A stretch of DNA of 64,000 nucleotides from Rhizobiales bacterium NRL2 (GCA_001664005.1 CP016093.1:3245001-3309000), one strand, 5' to 3'. Shown: positions 1 to 7,967, counted from the stretch's first letter. The notes: generated by a model not told the origin, from the letters alone. Translations and numbers: made by a program.

Positions 1-63
1 CGAAATGCCGGTCAGCATCAGGACCGGCAGCGCCACCGCGTAGAAGACGGGGTCCTGGATCAA
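1..63 (-). CDS. Partial TSUP-family (TauE/SafE-like) permease, N-terminus only
   Basis: Reading leftward off the window edge, a TTG start overlaps the stop of the aminotransferase gene (TTGA). It opens a frame of about 21 residues that continues past base 1. The visible residues read I-Q-D-P-V-F-Y-A-V-A-L-P and then V-L-M-L-T-G-I-S. This is the hydrophobic, D-P-x-F-Y-style start common in TauE/SafE anion exporters. The overlap suggests translational coupling to the aminotransferase. With so few residues the family call is tentative; the existence of a coupled membrane-protein gene is better supported than its substrate. Confidence 0.4.
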   Translation of the reverse strand, partial: MIQDPVFYAVALPVLMLTGIS

Positions 64-1427
64 AGATGTCGCCCGATGGCCTCGACCGTTGCGGACACGA
101 TCTCGTCGGCCTCAGCCCGCGTCAGGCAGAGCGGCGGCGCGAAGCCGATGATGTCGCCCTGGGGCATGGCGCGGGCGACGACGCCGAGTTCGGCCATGGC
201 GCCGACCACGGACGGGCCGACCTTCTTCGCCGGATCGAAGAACCTGCGCGCGCCCGGATCATCCATCAGTTCGACCGCGGCCAGCATCCCCTCGCCGCGC
301 ACTTCGGCGACGTTCGGGTGGTTCTTGAGGCTGTCGGCCAGGGCTTCCCGGAAATAGCCGCCAACCTCGGCCGCGTTGTCGACCAGCCCCAGTTCGTCCA
401 CCAGCTTCAGGTTGGCGATGCCGGCGGCGGCCCCGATCGGATGCGCCGAATAGGTCCAGCCATGGCCGATCGGGCCCAGCTCGTCGGTGCCCTTCATCAG
501 CACATCGTAGACGTCCTTCGAGATGATCGAGCCCGAGAGCGGCGCATAGGCCGAGGTCAGCCCCTTGGCGATGGTGATGATGTCGGGCGTGATGCCGTAG
601 TGAGCGGAGCCGAACATGGAGCCGAGGCGGCCGAACCCGGTCACCACCTCGTCGGCGATCAGCAGGATGTCGTGCTTCTTCAGCACCGGCTGGATCGCCT
701 CCCAGTAACCCTCCGGCGGCGGCACGATGCCGCCGGTGCCCAGCACCGGCTCGCCGATGAAGGCGCCGATCGTCTCCGGTCCCTCGGCCTGGATCATCTC
801 CTCCAGCTTCTCGTCGCACCAGGCGGAGAATTCGCGCTCGCTCATGCCCGCATCGGGACGGCGGAGATAGTAGGGCGCCTCGGTATGCAGGATCCGGTCG
901 AGCGGCAGATCGAACTTCTTGTGGAACAGCTGCAGCCCGGTCAGGGAGCCGGTGATCAGCCCGGAGCCGTGATAGCCCCGCCAGCGGCTGATGATCTTCT
1001 TCTTCTCCGGCCGGCCGAGCACGTTGTTGTAATACCAGACCAGCTTGACGTTGGTCTCGTTGGCGTCGGAACCGCCGAGGCCGAAATAGACCGACCGCAT
1101 GTTCGCCGGCGCGCGCTCCACGATCATGTTGGCCAGCGTGATGGAGGCCTCGGTGCCGTGGCCGACATAGGCGTGATAGTAGGCCAGTTCCTTCGCCTGG
1201 GCGGCGATGGCGTCGGTGATCTCGCTCCGGCCGTAGCCGACGTTCACGCAGTAAAGCCCGGCAAAGGCGTCGAGCAGGCGCTTGCCGTCGCGATCCTCGA
1301 TGTAGACGCCCTTGCCGCCCTTCACGATGCGGTTCGGCGACTCGCCGCGGGCGTGCTGGCCCAGATGGGTGGACGGATGGAAAAAGCTGTCGCGATCCCA
1401 CTGGTCGAGCTGATCGTTTCTGAGCAT
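60..1427 (-). CDS. doeD: Class III PLP aminotransferase, probable diaminobutyrate/ectoine-catabolic transaminase
   Basis: A 455-residue fold-type I aminotransferase. The start is the ATG that opens M-L-R-N-D-Q-L, 7 bases after a GAGG ribosome site; an upstream in-frame extension is low-complexity and rejected. The PLP lysine lies at about residue 288 in the motif T-I-A-K-G-L, and a D-E-V-V-T-G-F-G-R cofactor motif precedes it. Such enzymes transfer the omega-amino group of diamines or amino acids to pyruvate or 2-oxoglutarate. It is followed by a permease and preceded by eutC and eutB. In that setting the likely substrate is L-2,4-diaminobutyrate, the deacetylated product of ectoine hydrolysis, giving aspartate semialdehyde. 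Other omega-transaminase substrates, such as putrescine, beta-alanine or taurine, cannot be excluded from sequence. Confidence 0.75.
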   Translation of the reverse strand: MLRNDQLDQWDRDSFFHPSTHLGQHARGESPNRIVKGGKGVYIEDRDGKRLLDAFAGLYCVNVGYGRSEITDAIAAQAKELAYYHAYVGHGTEASITLANMIVERAPANMRSVYFGLGGSDANETNVKLVWYYNNVLGRPEKKKIISRWRGYHGSGLITGSLTGLQLFHKKFDLPLDRILHTEAPYYLRRPDAGMSEREFSAWCDEKLEEMIQAEGPETIGAFIGEPVLGTGGIVPPPEGYWEAIQPVLKKHDILLIADEVVTGFGRLGSMFGSAHYGITPDIITIAKGLTSAYAPLSGSIISKDVYDVLMKGTDELGPIGHGWTYSAHPIGAAAGIANLKLVDELGLVDNAAEVGGYFREALADSLKNHPNVAEVRGEGMLAAVELMDDPGARRFFDPAKKVGPSVVGAMAELGVVARAMPQGDIIGFAPPLCLTRAEADEIVSATVEAIGRHL

Positions 1428-1440
1428 GGCTACCTCGCTC

Positions 1441-2430
1441 TCAGGTGTTGATGACGGATCCCGCACCGGCCGCGCGCGCGCGGCTGAGCGCATGGGTGGC
1501 GATGGCCGTGTCCTGCGCCCCCGTGCCTGTGAGATCCACGATGGTGACGTCCCGGCCGCTTGTGCGGCCCGGCACGTCGCCGGCAATGACCGCTCCGAGT
1601 TCGGGCGGCGCCTTCCCGCCATCCATGCCGGCGGCGAGCACGGCCTGCCATTCGCCGGCGGTTCCACACTGGCTCAGCCGGTCGGCGACATAGAGATCGG
1701 AAGCGGCAATCGCCGCCGGATCGATCTCGTTCTTGCCGTCCTGGTCCGAACCCATGGCGGTGATGTGCAGCCCCGGATGCAGCCAGTCGGCCCGCACCAG
1801 AGGCCCGCGGGAAGGGGTGGTGGTGACGACGAGTTCGCTTGCGCGCACCACTTCTTCGGGACTGCCCACCGCTTCCGCCGCGACCCCGAGAGCCGTTTCG
1901 AGATCGCCGGCGCAGGCGAGCGCCCGGTCGCGGTCCCGCGCCCAGACCAGCACGCGCTCGAAGGGCCGCACGAAATACGCCGCCTGGAGCTGCAGCCGGG
2001 CCTGAACGCCGGCGCCGATGACACCCGCGGTCGTCACCGTCTCCGGCCCCAGATGCCGCGCGGCCACGGCGCCTGCGGCGGCCGTCCTGATGTCGGTCAG
2101 ATAGCCGTTGTCGAGCAACAGCGCGTCGACCAGACCGGTCTTCGCGTTGAACAGGATCATCAGCCCGTTGAGGCTCGGCAGGCCAAGCTGCGGATTGTCG
2201 AAGAAGCCTGGCGAGACCTTGATCGCGAAGCCGCCGAAGCCGGGAATGTAGGCGGTCTTCACGTCGACTTCGCCATTCACCATCGGCAGGTCCATCGACA
2301 GGATGGGCGGCATCACGACCTCACCGCCGGCCAGGGCGAGGAAGGCGTCCTCGATTACGTCGACAAGCTCGAGGTCGAGGGCCACGACCCGGCGCAGTTC
2401 GGTCTCGGTCAGCACCGCAATCTCAGGCAT
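1441..2430 (-). CDS. eutC: Ornithine cyclodeaminase/mu-crystallin family protein, ectoine-utilisation EutC
   Basis: A 329-residue NAD(P)-binding protein of the ornithine cyclodeaminase/mu-crystallin family. The central G-V-I-G-A-G-V-Q-A-R stretch is the Rossmann dinucleotide loop. The ATG starting M-P-E-I-A-V follows GGGAGG by 8 bases and overlaps the end of eutB by 8 bp, so the two are translationally coupled. In alphaproteobacterial ectoine clusters EutB and EutC form a pair thought to convert hydroxyectoine-derived intermediates into the ectoine pathway. That role is assigned here from the neighbours eutB and doeA. Alternative: a generic imine reductase or cyclodeaminase acting on another amino acid. 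Confidence 0.75.
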   Translation of the reverse strand: MPEIAVLTETELRRVVALDLELVDVIEDAFLALAGGEVVMPPILSMDLPMVNGEVDVKTAYIPGFGGFAIKVSPGFFDNPQLGLPSLNGLMILFNAKTGLVDALLLDNGYLTDIRTAAAGAVAARHLGPETVTTAGVIGAGVQARLQLQAAYFVRPFERVLVWARDRDRALACAGDLETALGVAAEAVGSPEEVVRASELVVTTTPSRGPLVRADWLHPGLHITAMGSDQDGKNEIDPAAIAASDLYVADRLSQCGTAGEWQAVLAAGMDGGKAPPELGAVIAGDVPGRTSGRDVTIVDLTGTGAQDTAIATHALSRARAAGAGSVINT

Positions 2431-3424
2431 GGCCGCCGCCTCCCACTTCGACATTCCCGAGTCCCAGTCTCTCGCCGGCGATCACGGCCGAGAACTGGCC
2501 CATGTCCACATTGCGCCCGGTGATCAGGAACGCCGCAGGACCGCCCAGGTCCAGCTTGCCCGCGAGCAGCGCCGCGTGACCCACGGCCGAGGCGCCCTCC
2601 GCCACCAGGCGGTCGCCGGCATAGAGCGCACGCATGCCGTCATAGATCTCCTGCTCGGTCACCAGCACGATGTCGTCGAGCAGAGCGCGGCAGAGCGCGA
2701 AGGTGAGTCGGTTGTCCAGGCCGATGCCGCCGCCCAGGCTGTCGGCCAGCGACGGCACCTCCTCCACCTCGACCGGATGCCCGGCGCGGATGCTGTCATG
2801 CATCGCTGCGCCGCGGTCCATGCTGACGCCGACGATCCGGATGTCCGGACGGATCGATTTTGCCGCCAGGGCGACGCCAGCCGCGAGCCCGCCGCCCGAG
2901 AGCGGAATGACGATGCAGGCGAGGTCAGGCCGCACTTCCAGCAGCTCCAGCCCGATCGTGCCCTGCCCCGCCACCACCAGAGGGTCGTCGAAGGGCGAAA
3001 TCCCGATCATGCCGTGGTCGGCGATCAGCCGGTCCGCTTCCCGCTGCGCCTCGTCCTGGCTGCGGCCGATGCGCCGCACTTCGGCGCCCAGTTCGGCAAT
3101 CGCGGCCGCCTTTCCCTCAGGCACCAGATTCGACAGGCAGATGACCACGCGGATGCCGAGGCGGCGCGCGGCATAGGCCACGGCGCGGCCGTGATTGCCC
3201 GTGGAGACCGAGACCACGCCGCTTGTGCGCGCAGCGGCCACGTGCGCCGTGACCGCGTTGGCCGCGCCACGCAGCTTGAAGGCGCCGGTCGGCTGCAGGA
3301 CCTCCAGTTTCAGCAGGATCTCCTCTCCGGCCGGCCCGGAGAGCGCGGACGCGACAAGCGGCGTCGCCACGGCGACACCCGACATGCGCTGTCGCGCGGC
3401 ATAGATATCGCTCAGATTCAACAC
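2423..3424 (-). CDS. eutB: Threonine-dehydratase-like PLP enzyme, hydroxyectoine-utilisation EutB
   Basis: A 333-residue fold-type II PLP enzyme. The PLP lysine is K50 in P-T-G-A-F-K-L-R-G. A S-T-G-N-H-G-R-A motif holds the cofactor, and a glycine-rich L-S-G-G-G-L-A-A-G loop binds phosphate. I chose the GTG start that follows AAGGGA by 8 bases; a GTG nine codons upstream lacks a ribosome site. Known relatives are threonine ammonia-lyases and the EutB dehydratases of ectoine clusters, proposed to remove the hydroxyl of hydroxyectoine-derived diaminobutyrate. It is transcribed divergently from the ectoine hydrolase gene with a short palindrome between them, and overlaps eutC downstream. The assignment to EutB rather than plain IlvA/TdcB rests on this context. 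Confidence 0.78.
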   Translation of the reverse strand: MLNLSDIYAARQRMSGVAVATPLVASALSGPAGEEILLKLEVLQPTGAFKLRGAANAVTAHVAAARTSGVVSVSTGNHGRAVAYAARRLGIRVVICLSNLVPEGKAAAIAELGAEVRRIGRSQDEAQREADRLIADHGMIGISPFDDPLVVAGQGTIGLELLEVRPDLACIVIPLSGGGLAAGVALAAKSIRPDIRIVGVSMDRGAAMHDSIRAGHPVEVEEVPSLADSLGGGIGLDNRLTFALCRALLDDIVLVTEQEIYDGMRALYAGDRLVAEGASAVGHAALLAGKLDLGGPAAFLITGRNVDMGQFSAVIAGERLGLGNVEVGGGGHA

Positions 3425-3454
3425 CGCGTTGTTCCCTTGGGCTGTCCACACGTC

Positions 3455-3477
3455 ATTGACACGGCGCGCGCGTCAAT
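3455..3477. promoter_or_regulatory. Candidate operator between eutB and doeA: ATTGAC-N11-GTCAAT
   Basis: A perfect 6-bp inverted repeat (ATTGAC ... GTCAAT) with an 11-bp G+C-rich spacer lies in the 93-bp gap between the divergent eutB and doeA genes. One arm includes TTGACA, and the other reads TTGACG on the opposite strand. They could therefore double as -35 elements for the two promoters, with a regulator bound across them. No EnuR-like or AsnC-like regulator gene is present nearby, so the binding protein is unknown. Confidence 0.4.
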
Positions 3478-3517
3478 TCAACGCTGGCCGCGCCAACCCT
3501 TTCGAGCGAGAGACGAC

Positions 3518-4711
3518 ATGCCAGACGTGACCCTGCCCTTCGATCGTGCGGAGTACCACGACCGGCTCGCGAGGGTCAGGCGGGCGATGGACGATGCCGG
3601 GCTGGACGTGCTGTTCACCTGCGATCCCTCCAACATGGCCTGGCTGACGGGCTATGACGGCTGGAGCTTCTACGTCCACCAGGGCGTCATCGTCGGGCCG
3701 GAAGGCGAGCCGGTGTTCTGGGGCCGACGCATGGACGCCCTGGGCGCGATGCGCACCTGTTACATGGATGCGGCGAACATCGTCGGCTACTCGGACGACT
3801 ACGTCATGTCGAGCGACTCCCACGCCATGGAACATCTGGCGGAGACCATCAAGGCGCGTGGGTGGGACGGCCGCCGCATCGGCGTGGAGAAGGAGAACTA
3901 CTACTATTCCGCCCGCGCCCACGAGGTGCTGGAACGCAATCTGGAGGGCGCGCTGGTCGACGCCACCCTGCTGGTGAACTGGCAGCGCGTGATCAAGTCG
4001 CCGACCGAAATCCGCTTCATGCGCCGCGCCGCGCGCATCGTGGAGAACATGCATCGCCATATCCTGGAAATCGTCGAGCCGGGCCGGCGGCGGAACGAGA
4101 TCGCGGCCGCGATCTACCATACCGGCCTGTGGGGTTCCGAGGACGAGGACGGCCTGTTCGGCGGCGACTACGCGGCGATCGCGCCGCTGATGCCGACGGG
4201 CCGGGATGCAACGGCGGCGCATCTGACCTGGGACGACCGGCCGTTCGAGGAGGGCGCGGCGACCTTCTTCGAGATCGCCGGCTGTTATCGGCGCTATCAC
4301 GCGCCGCTCTGCCGCACGATCTTCCTCGGCGAGCCGCCCGCCGACATGCGCTTCGCCGAAGAGGCGGTGATCGAGGGGATCGAGGCCGGCATTTCCGCGG
4401 CGCGCCCCGGCAACACCGCCGGCGACGTGGCCCGCGCCTTCTACGGCGTGCTGGAGAAGCGCGGCATCAAGCGCGAGGGCCGCTGCGGCTATCCGATCGG
4501 CCTTTCCTATCCACCCGACTGGGGCGAGCGCACCTTCTCGATCCGGCCCAACGACCAGACGGTGCTGAAGCCGAACATGACGTTCCACCTGATGACGGCG
4601 CTGTGGATGGACGAATGGGGCCTGGAGATCACCGAACCGCTCAGGGTGCGCAGCGAAGGACCGGCGGAATGTCTCGCCAACTATCCCCGCCAGCTGTTCG
4701 TGAAACCATGA
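3518..4711 (+). CDS. doeA: Ectoine hydrolase (M24 peptidase family), DoeA/EutD
   Basis: A 397-residue M24 (creatinase/prolidase-like) protein with an N-terminal creatinase domain and a C-terminal pita-bread domain. It carries stretches typical of ectoine hydrolases: D-P-S-N-M-A-W-L-T-G-Y-D-G-W-S-F-Y near residue 35, H-L-T-W-D-D-R-P-F in the middle, and G-Y-P-I-G-L-S-Y-P-P-D-W-G-E-R-T near the C-terminus. It ends P-R-Q-L-F-V-K. These enzymes open the ectoine ring to N-acetyl-2,4-diaminobutyrate in the cytoplasm. The usual M24 metal-binding aspartate pattern is replaced by E-I-A-G-C-Y-R-R-Y-H, as expected of this subgroup. The stop overlaps the next start (ATGA), coupling it to the M20 deacetylase. 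Confidence 0.9.
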   Translation: MPDVTLPFDRAEYHDRLARVRRAMDDAGLDVLFTCDPSNMAWLTGYDGWSFYVHQGVIVGPEGEPVFWGRRMDALGAMRTCYMDAANIVGYSDDYVMSSDSHAMEHLAETIKARGWDGRRIGVEKENYYYSARAHEVLERNLEGALVDATLLVNWQRVIKSPTEIRFMRRAARIVENMHRHILEIVEPGRRRNEIAAAIYHTGLWGSEDEDGLFGGDYAAIAPLMPTGRDATAAHLTWDDRPFEEGAATFFEIAGCYRRYHAPLCRTIFLGEPPADMRFAEEAVIEGIEAGISAARPGNTAGDVARAFYGVLEKRGIKREGRCGYPIGLSYPPDWGERTFSIRPNDQTVLKPNMTFHLMTALWMDEWGLEITEPLRVRSEGPAECLANYPRQLFVKP

Positions 4712-5868
4712 CCGTTCTCGACCAGACCCGCGAGATCCTGGACCACCTGATCGGCTTCGCGACCGTTTCCGCCGACAGCAATCTGGAACTGATCGCCTAT
4801 GCCAACGAGCGCCTGGACCGCATCGACGCCCGCACCCACCTGACCCTCAACGCCGAGGGCACCAAGGCGAACCTGTTCGCGACCATCGGCCCGGACGTCG
4901 ACGGGGGCGTGGTCCTGTCGGGCCATACCGACGTGGTGCCGGTCGAGGATCAGGACTGGTCCAGCGATCCCTTCACCGCCCGTTTCCAGGACGACCTGAT
5001 CTATGGCCGCGGCGCCTGCGACATGAAGGGATTCATTGCCTGCGCGCTGGCGATGGCGGAAAGCTTCGCCGAAGCGGACCTCAAGCGTCCCTTGCATCTG
5101 GCGCTGACCTTTGACGAGGAAGTCGGCTGCCTGGGAGCAAGGGTGATGCTGGAGGCGCTGAAGGACTCCGGCCGCCGTCCCGCCGCCTGCATCATCGGTG
5201 AACCGACCGGCATGCGGGTGATCGAGGGCCACAAGGGCTGTTGCGAATACAGCACCAGCTTCGACGGACTGGAGGGTCACGGCTCCCGGCCCGAACTCGG
5301 CGTCAACGCCGCCGAGTACGCCGTGCGCTACGCGGCGGAACTGATCGCGGCCGCCGAAGACCTGAAACAGCGGGTTCCCGCCGAGAGCCGGTTCGAACCG
5401 CCCTGGTCGACGATTTCCCTGGGCCGGATCCATGGCGGCATCGCCCACAACGTCATTCCCAATCACTGTTCGGTGGACTGGGAGTTCCGTCCGGTGAACC
5501 GCGCCGACGCCGACTATGTCCGTGAACGCATGCGCCGCTATGCCGAGGATGTGCTGCTGCCACGGATGCAGGCCATCCACCCGGAGGCGGCGATCCATCA
5601 TCGCGTCATCGGGGAGGTCGGCAGTCTGGAGCCCATGCCGGGCTCGGAGGCCCTGGCGCTCGCCCGCGCGCTGACCGGGGGAAACTCGTCAGACGTGGTC
5701 TCCTTCAACACGGAGGCCGGTCTGTTCCAGGAACTCGGCATCCCGACCGTCGTCTGCGGCCCAGGCTTCATCGACCAGGCCCACAAGCCCGACGAATTCG
5801 TCAGCCTGGACCAGCTCTCCCAGTGCCTCGACATGATCGCCGGGCTGAAGGTGCGGCTGGCGGCCTGA
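4708..5868 (+). CDS. M20 deacetylase, acetylornithine deacetylase (ArgE)-like; candidate N-acetyl-diaminobutyrate deacetylase
   Basis: A 386-residue M20 metallopeptidase of the ArgE/DapE type. The di-zinc ligand motifs are all present in order: G-H-T-D-V-V-P, G-A-C-D-M-K-G, D-E-E-V-G-C (catalytic Glu), G-E-P-T-G-M, and near the C-terminus Q-A-H-K-P-D-E. A dimerisation domain sits between. Its ATG overlaps the doeA stop, so the two are translated together. Ectoine clusters usually use a succinylglutamate-desuccinylase-like DoeB/EutE for deacetylation, and none is seen here. Since N-acetyl-diaminobutyrate is one methylene shorter than N-acetylornithine, this enzyme is a plausible substitute. 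It could instead be a genuine arginine-pathway ArgE, although no other arg genes are nearby. Confidence 0.75.
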   Translation: MTVLDQTREILDHLIGFATVSADSNLELIAYANERLDRIDARTHLTLNAEGTKANLFATIGPDVDGGVVLSGHTDVVPVEDQDWSSDPFTARFQDDLIYGRGACDMKGFIACALAMAESFAEADLKRPLHLALTFDEEVGCLGARVMLEALKDSGRRPAACIIGEPTGMRVIEGHKGCCEYSTSFDGLEGHGSRPELGVNAAEYAVRYAAELIAAAEDLKQRVPAESRFEPPWSTISLGRIHGGIAHNVIPNHCSVDWEFRPVNRADADYVRERMRRYAEDVLLPRMQAIHPEAAIHHRVIGEVGSLEPMPGSEALALARALTGGNSSDVVSFNTEAGLFQELGIPTVVCGPGFIDQAHKPDEFVSLDQLSQCLDMIAGLKVRLAA

Positions 5869-5911
5869 CCGGGAATTCCCTACACTTCCGGGAAAGCACT
5901 GGGAGGATGCC

Positions 5912-6322
5912 ATGAACGATCAGTCCAAATCGCCGAAGTTCGGCAAGGCGGTGCACGCCACGCCGCAGAGCGCGCCCGAGGTTCCGGGCCGCCGCGCCTT
6001 CTTCAGCTACCGCGACCTGGGCGTGACGGAAGCGACCGGCGGCAAGATGCGCGCCCAACTCACCACCGCCGACAAGGGCATGACCGAGTCCACCGGCTGG
6101 CACTATCACGAGTGCGAGGCGCAGTTCGTCTACTGCACGAGCGGCTGGGTCGAGCTGGAATTCGAGACCGGCGAGTCCGTCCGGGTCCAGGCCGGCGAGT
6201 CGATCTTCATCCCGGGCGGGGTGAAGCACAACGAGTTGCGGACCTCCGACGACTTCCAGATTCTGGAGGTCTCGGTTCCGGCCGACATGGGCACGGTGCC
6301 CTGCGAGAACCCGAACGGCTGA
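5912..6322 (+). CDS. Single-domain cupin protein
   Basis: A 136-residue cupin_2 protein following the M20 gene after 43 bp, with a strong GGGAGG ribosome site. The first cupin motif reads G-W-H-Y-H-E-C-E-A-Q-F-V-Y with the two histidines and glutamate that normally bind metal. The second reads P-G-G-V-K-H-N-E with the third histidine. The substrate is unknown. It does not resemble ectoine synthase EctC beyond the shared cupin fold. Its position at the end of the ectoine block suggests a sensor or enzyme tied to that pathway, but this is only inferred from proximity. It is convergent with the PAS_5 gene at 6336. Confidence 0.7.
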   Translation: MNDQSKSPKFGKAVHATPQSAPEVPGRRAFFSYRDLGVTEATGGKMRAQLTTADKGMTESTGWHYHECEAQFVYCTSGWVELEFETGESVRVQAGESIFIPGGVKHNELRTSDDFQILEVSVPADMGTVPCENPNG

Positions 6323-6335
6323 GGCGCGGCGGAAC

Positions 6336-6860
6336 CTATTTCCGCCAGTCCAGGATCATCTCGACGTCGCGGTCCTTGCCTTCGCGGCGGGTGTCGCCCA
6401 GCAGCATGTCCAGGCCGCACAGAACCTTGTCGACCCGGCCGCCGTCCCCGAAGGGCAGAAAAAGGTGTTCGGCCGTCACCCAGTCCTTGTCGACAAAGTG
6501 GATGGTCCCGAGGATCGCCAGCGGCTCGGCGGATTCGGCGCAGCGGCGATAATGCCAGGTCATGTACTCCAGCCGGTCGCCGTAAAGGTCGCGGTCGAGC
6601 CAGCGGCCGGTTGAATCGCGCCCTGCAAGCTGCGTGACGAAGGTTCCGATGACCCGGAAGCGGAATCGGCCGCCGCCGTCCCCGACATCCACGACGATCA
6701 AGTGCGGCAGGATCGCCTTCACTGGGGCCGGGTCGAACGACGACCACTCCGGCAGCCTGCTCTCCGGCGCGAGGGTCAGCCAGTGGTCCCGCAGGCGCCG
6801 GTTGACGCGGCTGCGCATCGCTTCATCGGTGACCGGCCGCAGCGCCTCGTCCATGTCCAT
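6336..6860 (-). CDS. PAS_5-type PAS domain protein (copy 1)
   Basis: A protein of about 174 residues matching the stand-alone PAS_5 family common in Alphaproteobacteria. Its core R-L-R-D-H-W-L-T-L, the strand pair around F-R-F-R-V-I-G-T-F-V-T, the signature G-R-D-S-T-G-R-W-L-D and the C-terminal E-M-I-L-D-W-R-K are shared with the neighbour at 6944. Two ATGs six bases apart could start it; the first (M-D-M-D-E) is used here because GGGGA precedes it. The ligand and partner are unknown. It has no output domain, so it probably acts through protein-protein contact. Confidence 0.65.
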   Translation of the reverse strand: MDMDEALRPVTDEAMRSRVNRRLRDHWLTLAPESRLPEWSSFDPAPVKAILPHLIVVDVGDGGGRFRFRVIGTFVTQLAGRDSTGRWLDRDLYGDRLEYMTWHYRRCAESAEPLAILGTIHFVDKDWVTAEHLFLPFGDGGRVDKVLCGLDMLLGDTRREGKDRDVEMILDWRK

Positions 6861-6943
6861 CCGTCCCCGCCCGATAGTATGGTTGGAAGACCTACGCGCC
6901 GACTGCGCCACGCGATCATAGCAATCTGCGCTCGGAAGCCCCG

Positions 6944-7474
6944 CTATTTCCGCCAGTCGAGGATCAGTTCCACGTCCCGCGCCCGGCCGGCCAGCCGTTG
7001 GTCGCCGGCCAGCACGTCGAGCCCGCTCAGGACGATGCCGGCGCTGTCGCCATCGGGGCCCCGGGCGAAGGGCAGGAAGATATGCTCCGCCGTGACCCAT
7101 TCCTTCTCGGCAAAGTGGACGCTGCCCAGCGTGGCCAGCGGCACGCCCGTTTCGGCGCATTTCCGGAAGGTCCAGATCATCGCCTCCAGCCGGTCGCCGT
7201 AGAGCGCCGCGTCCAGCGTCCGGCCCGTGGCGTCCCGGCCGGCCAGTTCGGTGACGAAGGTGCCGACCAGCCGATAGCGGAAGACGGCTGGATCGCCGAC
7301 GACCTCGACAACCACCAGATAGGGCAGGAGCCGGGGCACGGCCACCGGATCGAAGGCGTCCCAGGAAGGCAGGTCCGGCCCCTCGCCGCGGAGCGTCAGC
7401 CAGTGGTCGCGAAGCGCGCGGTTCACATCGCTGAGCAATGGCTGGCCGGTCTCCGGATGCAGTGGATCGCTCAT
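6944..7474 (-). CDS. PAS_5-type PAS domain protein (copy 2)
   Basis: A 176-residue paralogue of the preceding gene, sharing L-R-D-H-W-L-T-L, Y-R-L-V-G-T-F-V-T-E-L-A-G-R-D-A-T-G-R and the C-terminal L-I-L-D-W-R-K. The ATG opening M-S-D-P-L-H follows GAGG; an ATG six codons upstream has no ribosome site. The copies are separated by only 83 bp, consistent with tandem duplication followed by divergence. They sit directly upstream of, and divergent from, the guanidine operon. Function unknown; a sensory or adaptor role is inferred from the fold only. Confidence 0.65.
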   Translation of the reverse strand: MSDPLHPETGQPLLSDVNRALRDHWLTLRGEGPDLPSWDAFDPVAVPRLLPYLVVVEVVGDPAVFRYRLVGTFVTELAGRDATGRTLDAALYGDRLEAMIWTFRKCAETGVPLATLGSVHFAEKEWVTAEHIFLPFARGPDGDSAGIVLSGLDVLAGDQRLAGRARDVELILDWRK

Positions 7475-7741
7475 CGTACCTCGGATCGTCATTCGTCAGG
7501 GGGGAGCGCCGACCGCAAACGCGGCAAGGCGCGGCTCTGATGCCAATTCGTAACGACCGGCGCAAGAGTTGGAACGCGCATGGCGGCAATGTGGCGGCAC
7601 TGCCCGCAAATTGACCAACGACCGTCTGTGCGCCGTGAAATTGGGCACCGGGAATCCGTCTGAGCGCCCCGTGAAGCGGGCCATTTGCGGAAGTGTCTGA
7701 ATTCCCGTGCCGATTCGGCCTGGGCTCCCCTGTCGCCGCTC

Positions 7742-7757
7742 TGGCACGGCGATTGCC
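7742..7757 (+). promoter_or_regulatory. Sigma-54 (-24/-12) promoter of the guanidine operon
   Basis: TGGCACG-GCGA-TTGCC matches the RpoN consensus TGGCACG-N4-TTGCW at 11 of 12 defined positions, including the GG at -24 and GC at -12 with the correct 10-bp gap. Transcription would begin about a dozen bases downstream, near 7768, just ahead of the riboswitch at 7772. Sigma-54 promoters need an activator such as NtrC. No convincing NtrC palindrome was recognised upstream. Bases 7475-7741 otherwise hold no gene that I can support. Confidence 0.72.
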
Positions 7758-7771
7758 AAGAGAACCGCAAT

Positions 7772-7880
7772 GGGCGGCTAGGGTTCCGGTCCGCGCGTCG
7801 CCGCGGGCGACTGGTCCGAGAGCCGCCATCCCGGCCGCGCACAGGCCGGGACACACGGCGGGCCAAAATCCCGGGAGGTC
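7772..7880 (+). promoter_or_regulatory. Guanidine-I (ykkC) riboswitch
   Basis: The hallmark conserved blocks of the guanidine-I aptamer appear in order. CTAGGGTTCCG (7778-7788) and ACTGGTCCGAGAG (7810-7822) sit inside a stem formed by GGCGGC (7773-7778) and GCCGCC (7822-7827). A CCGGCC/GGCCGG hairpin follows (7831-7849), then ACACACGGCGGG and AAAATCCCGGGAGG (7851-7879). This class senses free guanidine and switches on export or degradation genes. It lies in the leader of an operon encoding an ABC importer and a guanidine hydrolase, which fits exactly. Whether control is by termination or by ribosome access cannot be told; no clear U-tract terminator is visible before the ATG at 7968. Confidence 0.9.
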
Positions 7881-7967
7881 TCAATCGGCGGCTTGGTGTC
7901 GGCCGGGAGCCTCTTTCTCCTCGCCGCGCAGGCCGGTCGGCACAGGCGCAGCGAGGAGGACGAACTC

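Noticed and set aside
66..1451. Very long open frames opposite real genes throughout the window, such as 66-1451 (+), 14174-14926 (+) and 32117-34642 (+)
   Set aside because: They overlap clearly recognisable proteins on the other strand, have low-complexity Arg/Gly/His-rich translations and no ribosome sites; they are by-products of high G+C codon use.
5912..6322. Cupin gene as ectoine synthase EctC
   Set aside because: Only the general cupin motifs match; the family-specific N- and C-terminal stretches of EctC are absent and no ectA or ectB is nearby.
7600..7680. Possible NtrC enhancer upstream of the guanidine promoter (GTGCGCC ... GGGCAC)
   Set aside because: Half-site spacing is two bases longer than the NtrC consensus and the match is imperfect.
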